A stretch of DNA of 64,000 nt from Panaeolus papilionaceus (taxonomy: Eukaryota; Basidiomycota; Agaricomycetes; Agaricales): assembly GCA_015501605.1 (NCBI GenBank), contig JADNRZ010000003.1, positions 1,488,001-1,552,000 of the forward strand. The letters are read 5' to 3'. The notes under the pieces were generated by a model. It ran no database searches. It was not told the origin of the DNA and was given only the letters and a program-made list of their open reading frames with translations. Both the position numbers and the translations under genes were made by a program. Positions 45,289-58,033 of this stretch are shown one piece after another (the stretch's first letter is position 1; the number at the start of each line of letters is the position of its first letter).

Positions 45289-48200
45289 TCATACCACCTT
45301 GTCAAAATCGTCACTCGGTAATTTGGAGCTGCTCCGCTGTGCATTTGCATCGCTGAAGGGGCTTGACGCAGAATTGTCCGAGTAGGAAGGGGAAGCGTTA
45401 CCACTGGCCTCCATGACCAGGACTTGGCTCATGTTATTGTCCCATTCAGGGTCTGCATCGTCCTCCAAGTCCATCTCCGCTTCGTTGGATGATGTTGGGG
45501 ATGGCTTTCCTCGATAAGGGAATCCATCTTTTCTCGATCTCATCCAACTGTCCCGAAGCATTTTGATATTGTTCATGTTGTCGTCCATGTTGTCAAGCTC
45601 AAAGTTCTCGTCATCATCGCCGTCAAACGCATCCTGTGGGGGTGAGGGGGCTGAAGAACCTGCATTCGAGTCCTCTGGTCGTAACTTCCAAACATCGAAG
45701 TCGTAATTGGCATTCGGGAGCTCGCCCAACATAACAGAACTTTCTTCCTGATCATATAAGGGAGGGGTTTGCATATCGATCACGGCAGGAGGATCCTCCA
45801 AGACGACACTTTCCACGTCCTTCGAGCGTGCAGCAGCTTCATTTACTTTTTCGACGCTTTTGCCCCCGAGCGGTGATGTCGTTCTACGACGATAAAACAA
45901 AAGGTAAGCGTTGGCGTTCTGATAATAATAATAAAAGAACACAGTGAGCCCATCAGACGAGCAAAAGACAATAAAATCATACCACAGAGTCGGACGCGTG
46001 TGCAGGGGTCACGAAGGAATCGTCGAAGTGATACCACTTTCCAGTTAGATGATTGGACGCGTATGCGCGGTAATGGCCACCCCCAAGTCCACCAATATGT
46101 TCGTCAACAGCGAAGAGATCATAAACCAATGGCTCGTCCAAGTTGTGAAGACCAAGTTGTTCGACATCAATACCCTGTGCCAGGAGCCGCTGCGCAACGG
46201 TTCGTTCTTCAATCATGTTTGTAAGATCGAGGCCTTCGATAGGGAAGTCTATATGGGCGTCAATTTTGTCGCGAAGGGACCGACTGCTGCTGAAGCGTTT
46301 GAGGTGAACGACTAGAACGTCGGGCGCTTTCCACAAATCAAACTTCTTCGTGGCTTGTTGGTGCTTCTTGCACTGAGGGCAGTACCACAAATCATCTTCT
46401 CCTAGCTTCTCCTCCTTTGTGAACTCGTCGAGGCAATCTTGCAGAGCGAGGCCTTTATGGCGCTTGGCTGCATCCGCCTTTTTGTTTTCCTCGTATTCGG
46501 GGTGTGTAAATGTCGTCCAATCTTCCCAGCAAGCATTCTCGTATCGTGGGCTATCTCCAAAATAGAAAGTTTTCTTGTCTTCATCGAACTCGCAATAGAG
46601 GGCGTCGTCTGGGCGAAGAAGAACAGGATTTTCTGCCGCTTCTTCTTCCCGACTCTCCCAGGTTTCCCATTTGTTGGACGAGTTGTACTGGTTGTATCCG
46701 GTACCCAAGTCTTTGTGGTCAGTCTGCAGGCGCAAGTTGAAAACGTCCTTCTTCACTCCAACTTTCTGTGGTATCCCGTCGACATCACTCAGCGAACCAG
46801 AACCCTCCTCTTCAACGATCATGCTTTTCTCATCGACAATATCACCTTCTGTGGGCGGCACATCGACGGTAAGGACGTCACCATCCTCGGTGATCTCTGT
46901 GATAGCGTCAATGGGGGGTGAAGTAGTTATTGGGATGGAGACTGTCGCGGGGGTGGAATCGAGTTCCCAGGTAAAAAGTTCGCGAGAGTGGTTGGTCCAC
47001 CGGGATAATTTACCGACGATAACCTCGTAGATAGACTGCACAGACGTGGCATCTTTGGGATCAATAGCAATTACCATGGGATAGCCAAAGAGAGTGGCTG
47101 ATGTCCGGGCGTTGGTAAAATATGACGTCTTAAGTCTCGGTTTGCTGTCACAGAGATAGACTGGAATGATGATAGGGTCGTCTGGCTGCGGCTTATAGGC
47201 CCGATTTTGGCGCGCGCGACATGGAAGCTCAAAGCAAACGATAGTATCGTTCTCCGACATTTCACCAACTGGCAGTGAGTCCTCGAGGTTTTTGTAGAAC
47301 CGGTGACTGAAAATTTCCATCGTAAGGAGCTAAAAACTTGTTAATTCGCGGATATAGGACCACAAGCAGATACACACATTCTCTGCGGGGGCATTCATCC
47401 ACTTCCCTATGAGCACCTTGAGGTCCTTGAATGACGCATCTCTGTTGATTTCTACCGGAACCTGGTCGATAGATAAATATAAATATCACTCTTAACCATT
47501 TTTACCTACCTTTGCGTGGGGTTTTTCGAGATCCCAAGGTATGTAGTATATATCATGTTTCCATTTTTTGTGGACTGGAAGTGGCAAGGTTAGGTACATA
47601 AAAGGATCGAATGTGATAGAAATCTAAAGCAGAATGTCAGCTGAATGATGATTCGCACAGATAATAAAACTAAGACCTTCGAGCACTCTGGACAGACGAG
47701 AGTGCTTCTGTACTGGCCTTGGAAGAGATCGACGATTACGCTGTCGTTGCGCATCATATAGCCCTCCCAAGACTTTTTGGCCAGTTCTACCATCTCAGCA
47801 TCGCCTCCACCTTCCCAATCTGGCTTTTCGACATAAGGTTTTTTTATAACACGATTGAGATCTTCGTGTAGGCCATCTAACAGAAATGCAACGAGTTCTT
47901 GAGAGTCGTGTTGCTGATAGCCGCTGAACTGGGGCGCAAACCGCTGCAATTGCATCTTGAACTCTCGAGGGGAATACGACGTCGAAAGTCCACTGCTGGC
48001 CCAGATTCGATGTAGAAGAGCTCCAAAGGCTTCGGCGATCGCTCCCCCCATTCCCAATGGATTGTCCCTGTTTAATTCTTCTGTGTATACATCACCTTTT
48101 GAAGGGCATTAGTCCCTGAAAGGTGTATGATTGAAAGAGACGAACTTAAAAAATAATCTGTGAGCTCCTTGGCGTGTGCCAAACATTGCAGCGCCGAATT

Positions 48201-49514
48201 CATAAAACAAGTATTCCCCCTAAAAAATAAATAAAACGCGTGAAGATGACCCAAGTGACGCTTACATATTTCCCAGCCCAAGGGTCCCAGGTTCAAGAGA
48301 TTTTGAGATGGATCCAGATCCAGTGGAGATTGCAGTAGTGGGATTGCGATTGCTAAGGAAGTTCGTGGTACTGGGTCGAGGTGGTGTGGCAGGTCCATAA
48401 GGCTTGCTATTGAAGGAATTAAAGAAGCCTTGACTTGAATTGAATATCGGGGCTGGTTCCTCGATTGTAGCAGTGTTTAGGGATTGAGCATCAGCGATCC
48501 ACCCTTCCGATTGTTTGAATTCGACAATAAAAGCATCGCCTGACTGGAAGTTTTCGTCCTCGATTATTTTTGGGTCAGAATCGACGATTTTGGGGGACCA
48601 CTCCTTCATCTGGGACCAGGTTACGTGTAACGACGAATCCGGTAGGATTGAGTCCACCTTCCAAACACGATAAGGTGAACCAGCAGGATCCTGACGTATG
48701 GCTTTTGCGAGCTCAGAGCATAGGGTGTTTAAAGTCTCTCCTCCAGAAAGTGTAATGGTTGCATGAGGACGATTCTCTTCACCTGAAGGTAAGTCATTGA
48801 CCAGCGAGTAAACTTTGAATTGTGATGGATGAAGGTCCACGGTAGGTTCTTTATTCCTGCCACGCCCAACAACGCGCCTAGGAATCGGATGAAGAGGCGT
48901 CCCAAAACTGTCCAGAAGTCAAAATACAGCAACTGGATAATAATGAAGATAAACTCATACGCGGCGACAAGTGAATCCCAAGAAGCTGAGGGAACAAACT
49001 CATAATCCTCCTTTTCTGTCAATAGATAGCGGAGATTTCCAGACGTATCGAGGAGAGATGAATTATCGACTGGCCCTAAATCTTTGAGTTCTACAGGACC
49101 TTCCTTGTCGACTTGTCCTGTACATGCTTTCGCCCATCGTTTATACCAGACCGAGGAGACCAGATACCAAGTTTGACCGATCTGCAGTGGCTGTTGTTTC
49201 TCTTGCTGGATGACAGAGTACATGTTCCGCAAGAGTTCTGGTGAATCAAGAATAGATGAAGCTGTAGGAGTGAATGGAGGAAGGGAGTCTTCTCCTTGTT
49301 GAGCCATATAAGCGTCAATATCTTGATTCGAATCAGTAAGAGAGAGAGTTGATTGCGGATCGGGGCGGGGACTCCGAATGGTACCTTGGCTGGATTGATT
49401 ATCCGCTACAGAGCGTTTTGCAGAAGAACTGGATGCGTCTGAATCAGATTGCATGGATTGACTGCGCTGCCTTTTACGACTGTTGTTGAGATTTGAATTT
49501 TCTGGTGAATCCAT
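45289..49514 (-). CDS. Ubiquitin-specific protease with DUSP domain (UBP12/USP15-like)
   Basis: Cysteine protease that removes ubiquitin from proteins. It starts at 49514 ([20 protein letters not shown]) with a Ser-rich leader. A DUSP domain follows ([28 protein letters not shown]), then a ubiquitin-like region ([20 protein letters not shown]). The USP catalytic domain is split. The Cys box is [19 protein letters not shown], followed by [20 protein letters not shown]. The zinc-ribbon pairs are CPECSK and CPQCKK, flanking a long acidic insertion. The His box is [20 protein letters not shown], then [11 protein letters not shown] and AYLLFYRRR. The C-terminal tail is acidic and disordered. Architecture and sizes match yeast Ubp12 and metazoan USP4/11/15. 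All catalytic residues are present. Short introns occur throughout. The gene is divergent from the dihydroxyacetone kinase gene, with only 283 bp between the ATGs. Confidence 0.94.
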
Positions 49515-49797
49515 GAAAAAATTAATAAGAAAAGATGAAGATTTAAAAGTAAAAGATGAAAGTCTCTATGAGTTGGTTTTCTTTTTAAAAGAGCCAAACT
49601 CTTCTTTATCGACTCTGACAAGGAATAAAAGGAACTCGTATACTTTTAACCATCCATCGAATCAAAGAACATACACGCACTCTCACACATCATCATGTCA
49701 CATGGTTCCAGTCACGCTAGGTTTACACTTTACACACCCGCTGCCGTTCGAATAATCTTACCCATGGTCCATTCGAATTTCATCTTCAACTCCCATC
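49515..49797. promoter_or_regulatory. Bidirectional promoter region, UBP12-like / DAK
   Basis: The start codons of two divergent genes are 283 bp apart, so the core promoters must share this stretch. The half next to UBP12-like is A/T- and purine-rich; the half next to DAK is C/T-rich. No specific site is recognisable. Confidence 0.55.
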
Positions 49798-52291
49798 ATG
49801 TCTGTCCAGAGTATGTCAAAGTTTTACTCACAACTCACTGTATCCCTTCCACTCATTAATCATCATTATTAATAGACAAGCATTTTATGAACTCGGCTTC
49901 GACCCTCGTCGATGATGCTTTGAAGGGCCTTTGTGTGCTCAACCCACAACTCGGCTTAGATGTCCAAAACAAGAGTAACTTCACAAACACCTTTCATATG
50001 GTTCTCTTTGGCTCATCACCATATAGCTGTCTATATCAAGAAGCAGGATCGGTCCAAAGTAGCCTTGATGTGCGGTGGTGGTGCAGGCCATGAACCTGCT
50101 CATGCAGCCTACGTTGGTGCGATAGATCTTTTGATATTAACATCATTATAATGACCGCTCCAAAGGTAAAGGGATCTTAACATGTATGACTATCTTACAA
50201 CATCGCCTGAGCAGCTAACCGACGCTTTTAACTCCAAGGCGCTGTGTCCGGAAGCATTTTTGCCTCCCCCAACGCTAGCCAGGTGAGAAAGGGCATCGAG
50301 CTTATCGACAACGACAAGGGGTTAGTGCAATACGTGCTTCTTTCGCTAAATTAACCTTCTAAACTTGATTCACACAGAACAGTTATTATCGTCAAGTATG
50401 TTCCCCAGACTCGTTTACTTTTAGATCTTTTGGCCACACTTGACATCTGACGTCATTACCCCTAAATGTCCCGCAATCCAGGAACTACACTGGTGACATC
50501 CTCAATTTTGGACTCGCAAAGGAGCAATACGCTGCAAATCACCCAGAAAAGGCAGAGCGTCTTAAATTCGTGATAGTTGCTGATGATGTCTCTGTTGGAA
50601 GAGAACAGGGAAAAATCGTGGGCCGCAGGTAGCTAAGCGCATCAGTCCCCTGATGGACTATGTCATCTGAGTAGATCCAATTTAGGGGATTGGCAGGAAC
50701 CACGCTTGTGTACAAGATCGCTGGTGCCCTCGCAGAACGGGGCGCTAGTCTCGATGAGGTCTACAACATGGCGACCTGGATCTCAAGCCGACTCGCCACC
50801 ATCGGAGTCAGCCTGGGTCACACACATGTACGTCGCTGGTCAACGTAGACCCTTCACTCGTCCTCATACCCAAGCAGGTTCCTGGCACTGCTTCCTCTAC
50901 TTCCAACGAGCTGTCCTCGTCAGAGGTGGAAATTGGAATGGGAATTCACAACGAAAATGGTCATAAGCGCGTCTCGCCGATTCCTAAGCTCTCCGATCTT
51001 GTCCATCAACTACTCGATTTCTTGACTTCGACCACAGACCCAGATCGTTCGTTCGTCCCTTTCCAAGAGAAAGGCAACAAGGTTGTCCTCCTCGTTAATA
51101 ACCTTGGAGGCACAAGCGAGCTTGAGCTGAGTGGTATCGTTACCGAGGTGAAGAAACAGTTAGACGCTCGAGGCTTCACTACTTGCAGGGTCCTGGCTGG
51201 AACTTTTATGGTAGGTATCATTGCATTTTCCTAAGCCTCGAACGATGGCGTTCATAACTATTCATTAGACAAGTTTGAATATGTCGGGCGTCTCGCTCAC
51301 TCTCTTACTTCTGCCATCCGACGGTGAAAAAGATGCTCCAGAAGCCTCGCAAATTCTCTCCTTGCTCGATGACCGATCAGAAACCCTTGGATGGAAGTGG
51401 ACCGCCCAAAGCGCTCCAGTCGATATTTCTCAACAGACTTCACCAGTTGCGATTGCACCTGTCAAGTCTGCTCAGCTAGATACTGTGCAAGTGCCCAATC
51501 CAACTCATGTCCTCGAGAAAATCCAGGCTGCCGCAAAAGCCTGTATCGCTGCGGAACCTGAGATTACTCGAATGGATACTATTGCTGGTGATGGAGATGC
51601 AGGCCTTACTTTGAAGGTACGTCGAAATCATCGTAACATTTTGCTTTACCTGATTCCACATATCCACAGGCTGGGGCAGAAGGTGCGGACGACAAATTCC
51701 ATGGATCAGGGAAAAACTAATGTTGAAAAATGAATGATAACATTTAGCCGTGCTCGGTAAGATCAAGACAGGAGATATTTCTGCTGAGAATATTTCGCAG
51801 TCCGTGATTACCATCGCACAGGTCGCCGAAGAAGCCATGGGTGGAACGAGTGGAGCGTTGTATTCGTGAGTGTGCCGGTCCCTTATGTCGTTGACACAGA
51901 CGTTGAAACTCGTCGTGAACAACGCAGGATCTTCTTCTCCGGCCTTGCTCAAGGCTTGCAGACACACGCCACTCCAAACGAAGTCATTACACCCGAAGTT
52001 TGGAGTCGTGTCTTGAAATCCACATTGGACAAGCTCTACTCCTACACTCGGGCCAGGCCACCATCACGTACTCTCGTCGACCCGCTGGATGCCTTCATCG
52101 GGACTTTCGGTCAGTCGCTTAACTCCACAGATGCTGTCAAGGCGGCTGCTAAGGCGGCTGAAGCCACCAAGAATTTGGCTGCCAAGGCCGGGAGAAGCGC
52201 CTACGTGGAAGGTGATAGATTGAAGCGAGAGCAGGTTCCCGATCCCGGCGCATGGGCCGTTAAAGTCATCCTTGAGCATCTCTTCGCATGA
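49798..52291 (+). CDS. DAK1: Dihydroxyacetone kinase
   Basis: ATP-dependent kinase that phosphorylates dihydroxyacetone (and often glyceraldehyde), used in glycerol catabolism and detoxification. It begins MSVQNKHFMNSASTLVDDAL. The first exon is only 13 nt (49798-49810). The DhaK domain has CGGGAGHEPAHAAYVG, AVSGSIFASPNAS, IVKNYTGDILNFGLA, GRRGLAGTTLVYKIAGA, the substrate-binding histidine region LGHTHVPGT and GIHNENG, then VLLVNNLGGTSELEL. The DhaL (nucleotide) domain has RMDTIAGDGDAGLTLK, AEEAMGGTSGALY and DAFIGTF with the Asp residues for Mg-ATP. Two microexons of exactly 18 nt (50166-50183 and 50378-50395) supply GKGILT and TVIIVK; skipping them would delete conserved residues but keep frame. 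Convergent with a sugar transporter gene. Confidence 0.95.
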
Positions 52292-53203
52292 GGCATTGGC
52301 AACAACCGGGTTCATGTACCCCTGTATACTCCGTTTTTTCCAACATTTAATTTCATGTAGGGATAATCAAAGAACCGACGAACGTCACATAAAGTAAACC
52401 TCGGTCCTCAAGGGCTTATGCTGTGCAATCATCGAATCGAGACTAGCTTCGTACAACTGAATTATCTGACGAAATCACGTCTATGGCAAAATTTGAGTTC
52501 GAATCTTGATGAGTATGCATGTCGTTAAGCACCATCACATCTTTCAGTGGGCTCACACCTCAAAACCTATCCACCGCTACGATCGATCTAATAATGCAGT
52601 GATTCCATGTATGCATCATAACATCTCGCTAGGAGGTGGCTGCAACAGTGTAACGAACGTAAAAGCAGCAGCAGTGACCATTTCCCAGTGTATCGATCAT
52701 TGGTTCCATTCCCCATATCATCTACGGACATTCGGTCAATCTCACATATTTCTCGCCAACATGTGGGGTTTATGTGGGCGAATGAATACAATATAGGGTA
52801 TTGACCGAGGTAACAAAGCGGCGGGCTCAAAAGTTTTGACTGCAATCAGTGGTCCACATGATTGTTTTGGTGCACGGGAACCACTCAAGAGCCCATGTGT
52901 TCACGACGATGGACATTTTGATGCAATATGGAGCAACTTGTGAGAGTTTTTGAACGAAGATTGATTTCATGATCGAGGATACATTGGGGGCGTGGTAGAG
53001 CTAATGGGTTGAATAACAATGGCATTCAATGGGTATCGCTCCGAGACGTTAAAACAAACCAAGAAGAACGAGATATTGGGCTACACTGGTTGAGAAGAGT
53101 GAAATGAAACAGACTACTTAAATAACTGGGTAGATATTATGAGATGCGACCAACCACCGAAACATAAACGCGATAGGTAGTGTCATGTTGGAAGTAGGGC
53201 AAA
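52292..53203. other. Convergent 3' intergenic region, DAK and sugar transporter
   Basis: About 0.9 kb between two convergent genes. It holds both 3' UTRs. Short antiparallel open frames around 52506-52845 have no recognisable features. Confidence 0.5.
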
Positions 53204-55353
53204 TTAAACTTGCTTCTCGCCGACGGAGTCGACAGCTTCTGGCTTTTCGTTCTTGTACGAGTTCTCATTGGCAGCTTCGGCAATGAGACGGCGGCGGTAT
53301 TCAAGGGATTTGATGGGGGTGGTATTTTGGTACATGACGTCGATCTGCTCGAGTGAGAGTCCCTTGGTCTAAAACACGGGTTTAGTACATGCTTGCGTAT
53401 TACATTTGTTATAAAACATACCTCAGGAATGCAAAGGAAAGTGAAGATGATGCAGCAGAAGCAAGTGGTACCCCAGATGAAGAACACCTTGGATTCGAGA
53501 CCAGCAGATCCTGGCTCCTTGTTAACGAGGTAAGGAGCTATAAATGGAACGTTAGGGATCGGCGGGCTTTGTGGCGACAATTAGTAAGGGACTTACTAGC
53601 ATAGCCGATACCAAAGTTCCACAGCCAGTTGGATGCTAAAAATAATTTAGACGCTGAGCAAAAGGATCAAACGTAGAACACTTACCGACTGAGAGAGACA
53701 TGGCCTTAGCACGGACTTGGAGGGGGAAGATTTCACCGGTGATGACCCAGGCAACAGGACCCCAAGTGGAAGCGAAGAAGGCCTAAAAAGAAGCACTAAG
53801 TATGCAGGGCTAGGCTACATGATGAACGTGAACGCACAATGTAGAAGCAGACAAAGGCAATGAGGACCTTCTGTCCAGCAACGTTGTTGACAGAGATGGT
53901 GACACCAACGATAGCGACAATGTATTCGCAAAGACACATGCCGATAGCACCGACGAGGAGGAGACGACGACGACCGAATCGCTCAATACCCCACATACCA
54001 GGAAGAGTCATGAAGACGTTGACGACACTGGTAGCAATAGTGATAACGAAAGGATCGGAAATGCCAGAGTTTTTGAAGAAGGTGGTGCCGTAGTAGAAGA
54101 TGAAGTTGATACCAGTAAGTTGTTGCCAAGCTTGGATGAAGATACCGGTGAGGGTGCGGAGAGCGATCTTGTTCTTGGTGAACCTGAAGCAGTCGGCGTA
54201 GGTGCTATCGCCAAGGGCCTTCTCTTCGGCAAGATTGGCGCGGATTTCATCGAGCTCAGACACAACCTCTTCGCCGTTAGCTGGGGAACCGGTCAAACGA
54301 GAAAGAGCAGTTGCGGCATCCGCATCACGACCACGCTTCACAAGCCAGCGAGGAGACTAAAATTGTTTCCATAAGCAAGGACAAACAGGTTGGGATGGAG
54401 GAAAAGCATACCTCGGGAAGCAAAACCATTCCACCAGCGAGGATAGCAGCCCAGGCAAACTGAATCGCGATGGGGATCTGATAGGCAGAGGCACCTTCGT
54501 GGTATTGAGTAGCATTGTTGACAACGGCGGCAAGCAAGATACCAATGGTGATGGCCCATTGGTAGGTAGAGACGACTGCACCACGAATCCATTTAGGAGA
54601 GCTTTTGAAGAGGTGGGGGTCAAATGATGCAGAGGTTGGAATTGGTTCGAAACTTACCACTCTGACTGGTACATGGGGATGAGACAGGAGACGAGACCGA
54701 CACCAAGACCAGCGAAGACACGACCGACGACCTAGGGAATAAATGATAAGAATGGGCGAGGACTGCTACAAAAAGAGTAGGACGTACGAAGAGAGCGACA
54801 CCTGTTGCAGCAGTTTGCATAGCAATACCGACTGAGAAAACCAAGCAGGCAAAGATGATACCCCATTTACGACCAAGAATATCTGGAAGGGGTTTAAGGT
54901 CTGGTTGAACCAAGGGGACTGAAGACACAATGACACATACCAGCAGCTGGAGCGGCTGCGAGAGCTCCGAAGAAGGTACCAGCTGAGAGGATAGAGACGA
55001 CGAGGGATTCGGTGGATGAAGAGATAGCATATCCCGTAGGGTGCTTGACAAGGTCATCTGCAGCATAACCGAATTGCTTGAGCCAGGCCTTCATCTCCTT
55101 GATACCACTGATGACACCAGTATCATAACCAAAAAGGATACCACCGAATGCGCTGAAAGCTGAAGAATTTGCCAGTCAGATAATCATTTGTGAGCGTATG
55201 ATATATATCAGCATACTGGTCATAGCAATTCCAGCGAATTTGTTCTAGTAGAATATAAGCATTGCTGGCAGACATAAAGTGGGCGATGTAGCATACCTTG
55301 GAGCCTGAAGCCCCAATAACGGGACCACCTGCTGCTGAAGGACCTCCTGGCAT
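53204..55353 (-). CDS. MFS hexose/monosaccharide transporter
   Basis: Twelve-helix sugar permease of the plasma membrane. It starts at 55353 (MPGGPSAAGGPVIGASGSKA). Family signatures, in order: FGGILFGYDTGVISGIKEM in helix 1, ILGRKWGI in loop 2-3, VVGRVFAGLGVGLVSCLIPM followed by YQSECSPKWIRGAVVSTYQW, the PESPRWLVKRGRD loop, then helix 7 QAWQQLTGINFIFYYGT, GIERFGRRRLLLVG, WGPVAWVITGEIFPLQVRAK, and the C-terminal IPETKGLSLEQIDVMYQNTT. About 535 aa after splicing, normal for fungal HXT-type carriers. The cytosolic tail is short and charged. The sequence does not decide the sugar. A TATATA box lies about 100 bp upstream of the ATG. Confidence 0.95.
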
Positions 55354-55449
55354 TTTGTCTCAATGAAGGGAGAGAAATATGGGGAGAGGAGAAGAGAGAT
55401 GGTTCTGAGAGGGGTGGGGAGACATCTCTTGACACTAGTTGTAGTCTCT

Positions 55450-55455
55450 TATATA
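55450..55455 (-). promoter_or_regulatory. TATA-like box of the sugar transporter gene
   Basis: TATATA, 97 bp upstream of the ATG at 55353 and in the right place for a fungal core promoter. Being palindromic, its orientation is inferred from the gene. Confidence 0.5.
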
Positions 55456-58033
55456 CTAAAGCTCGAATATGTCCAATGTAGCTTTGGGCGTAGATCTTAT
55501 TTCGGTTAAGATCAGATCTAGAAATCGGTTAACACATCAGAATTTGTATTTGTTTGGTTTCCATAACTTGAACCACGCGCGATGAATCTCCTCTCAATAA
55601 TCATCATTCGGCTGATTTCACAACCTTTGCCAAGTATTGCCACTGCTGCCCCGGTTTTTTTCTAAAAAAAAGAAAGAAAAAACAGGAGAGAAAGTATTTC
55701 TGACCTTTATTGCTTTACATGACTTAGAGGCTCTAATTACATGTAATAAAATACTACGTTTGAATGCACTGCATCGCTAAACAGATCATTCAATCAGCAC
55801 TAACATCCGATGAAACTAACATATTGACTCCCCACGGAGCTTCGCACTTCCTACATATCACCCCTCACCATACTATCCCCTTCAACATCCTTCTCACCCC
55901 AGACCACCTTTAACATCTACAATCCGATTTGCCGAATATCTCGGACGCATGTCTTCAACCGTTTTGTTCAATTCTATGAAAAAAAAGAGCATCCTTCTTC
56001 AAATCGGTTCATCATTGAACGAGGTGTGCCAGCTTAAAGCCCTATCGATCAACTACAAATCTGAACCTCATCAAACCTCGTCGCGCGGCCATTCACTCTT
56101 TGCGAACCAACGGCCTAAAGACCACTTAACACCTGACCCGCTCAGTCAATTTTAAAATCACTTCTAGAACCCATTTCCATTACCCCCACGTTTTTGTCCG
56201 CCCTCTATACGGCTTTCGGAGGGCCACATGGCATTCCTGGGGACGTTTTTCAAATCAGTTTTTCATGTCCATTTTAGGTCCATATGTCTGCCAATAATGC
56301 AAACTTCAAGGTCTCTGTATCCTCCGGTCTGTCCAAATGTTGAAATGAGATGCAAAAACAATCTGTCACAACCTCCACCTGTCCATCAAATAGCCGTGAT
56401 CAGCCGTGTTTGACTTGCGCATGAAAGTACGTAGGAATATTGCTAGGTAATAACCGAGTTGTTGAGCACAAGGTTCTCAAAGGTCCTCCAATGCGGACGA
56501 GAAAATTTGGAAAAAAATAATTGGTCAACGGAAATGAGACCCACAAGCTTTGAGCGCTTCGAAATAGCCACAACGACCCTTGTTGACGAAATCAATGGTA
56601 AGGTGCTGGCGCTCGTTACATATGTGCAGAAAAGGTAAATGGGGATTTTGTCTGGAGAGCTAACGGATTCCGAAAAATCCAAATGGACTCCAAATGGATT
56701 CCAATGGACAGATGGACTGTGATGGAGTCATGTGATGGAGATGTGATGAGGCGCGTCTCAAACGCGTCGAGTTTATCACATTTGGCCAGCGTTTTGTGAG
56801 GGACTGATGTTCTCAAATAATATAAAATAAATATTCCATACTGCGCTTTAGTCAAATTTTAACACTTGGCGATGTTATCTTTGCGAGATAGCTATCCTAT
56901 CAAAATATCTAGGTCTGACGGACACTGGTTTAAACATAAAGTACATCATGAGGTTGTACGCCCTGCAGCCTGAAGTGGCCAATGCGACGCAGAGCAGTAG
57001 AACATGCTGACACAGGCGAAGGCTAGAGGATGTGGGGAGAAGGCAAGGAAGATTGGCTGTCAGGAGCTTGCAGCGTTGTCGGTGGCGGTCTAACCGGGCA
57101 GCGCTCACCTCAATTCCGTCACAATAACCAACTCTTCAACAGAATTTTATTAGGACTGACTCCATCCAACTTCATTCCCCCATTAAAATCAATAACACAT
57201 CCAATTCGGCGTTCGCTAGGCGGATTGGCGGGCCTGAAGACACAGTGACAAGGGGCCCCAGGCGCATTGGGGGTGCAGGTGGTGTGCAAACCTAGCGTCT
57301 TCAATTATAATACACTGACACTTTAATTTTTTGCATAATTGACGCGTCGCGTCTTTCCCAAAAATGATAATAATAATCACGAGTTTGAGATCATGTGTGC
57401 GCTCACGCAAATTCCGTTGTCCAATGGACATGGATGGATTCCGATGGACTTTTCAGTATCCGTATATTCTGTTTGTCTGGATCATCGATGACGCCCGTAA
57501 GTCTTGGGTACCGCCCTGTACCGCCGGTCACACATGAATCTATGTCAAAATGGTGCTCATTGCCAAGTTCCGACAAATTTTTTAAAATGAAGGCCAAAGT
57601 ATTTAGGCTACCCAACTTCACTTCTTGGGGCGTGTGCTTCTAAATGACAGGCAAGGCACAACAGAGAGCAAAACTATGGCTTGAGGTCTCGAGAAGCTTG
57701 TTGTAACATCAGGGGAAACTTCGGATAGGAGACTAGAAAACCACAAGCAGTTATGTCAACGTTGGGAATTCGTCCAAATAATGTGTCAGGGTACATAAAA
57801 ATATTTTCAAAGTATCAGATCATATGGTCGCAATGGTATAAGTACCAGGCCATGTAAAGGAGCAAACAGAAGGCCCGATTTCAATTCCTTTCAATTTGAC
57901 GCCTGTACTTTATGAAAATCACGTGATCGAGGGCATTTTTTGTTCAGTGTCAATTATGTTGGCGATGTCATTGAGCTCAGCTTGACCCGCATACTCGCCT
58001 TCTCTCTGTACTCATATTGAATCTGTGTCTATC
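55456..58033. other. 2.6-kb intergenic region with a small degenerate repeat
   Basis: It separates the divergent sugar transporter (-) and haem lyase (+) genes. No coding frame above 85 codons is credible. It contains the ATGGA-rich degenerate repeat near 56679-56750 and a related patch near 57418-57450. A poly-A/T stretch lies around 55655-55685. The 150 bp before 58034 should be the haem lyase promoter. Confidence 0.5.
56679..56750. repeat. Degenerate ATGGA minisatellite
   Basis: Six ATGGA cores at spacings of about 9-13 bp, with related flanks (CAAATGGACTC, CAAATGGATTC, CAATGGACAG, GATGGACTG, GATGGAGTC, GATGGAGAT). The same GATTCC/ATGGAC wording recurs at about 57418-57450, suggesting a shared decayed repeat. 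Confidence 0.6.

Noticed and set aside
36362..49514. Minus-strand tandem of five genes as an operon-like or biosynthetic cluster
   Set aside because: The products belong to unrelated housekeeping pathways, the spacing allows private promoters, and there are no backbone or tailoring enzymes.
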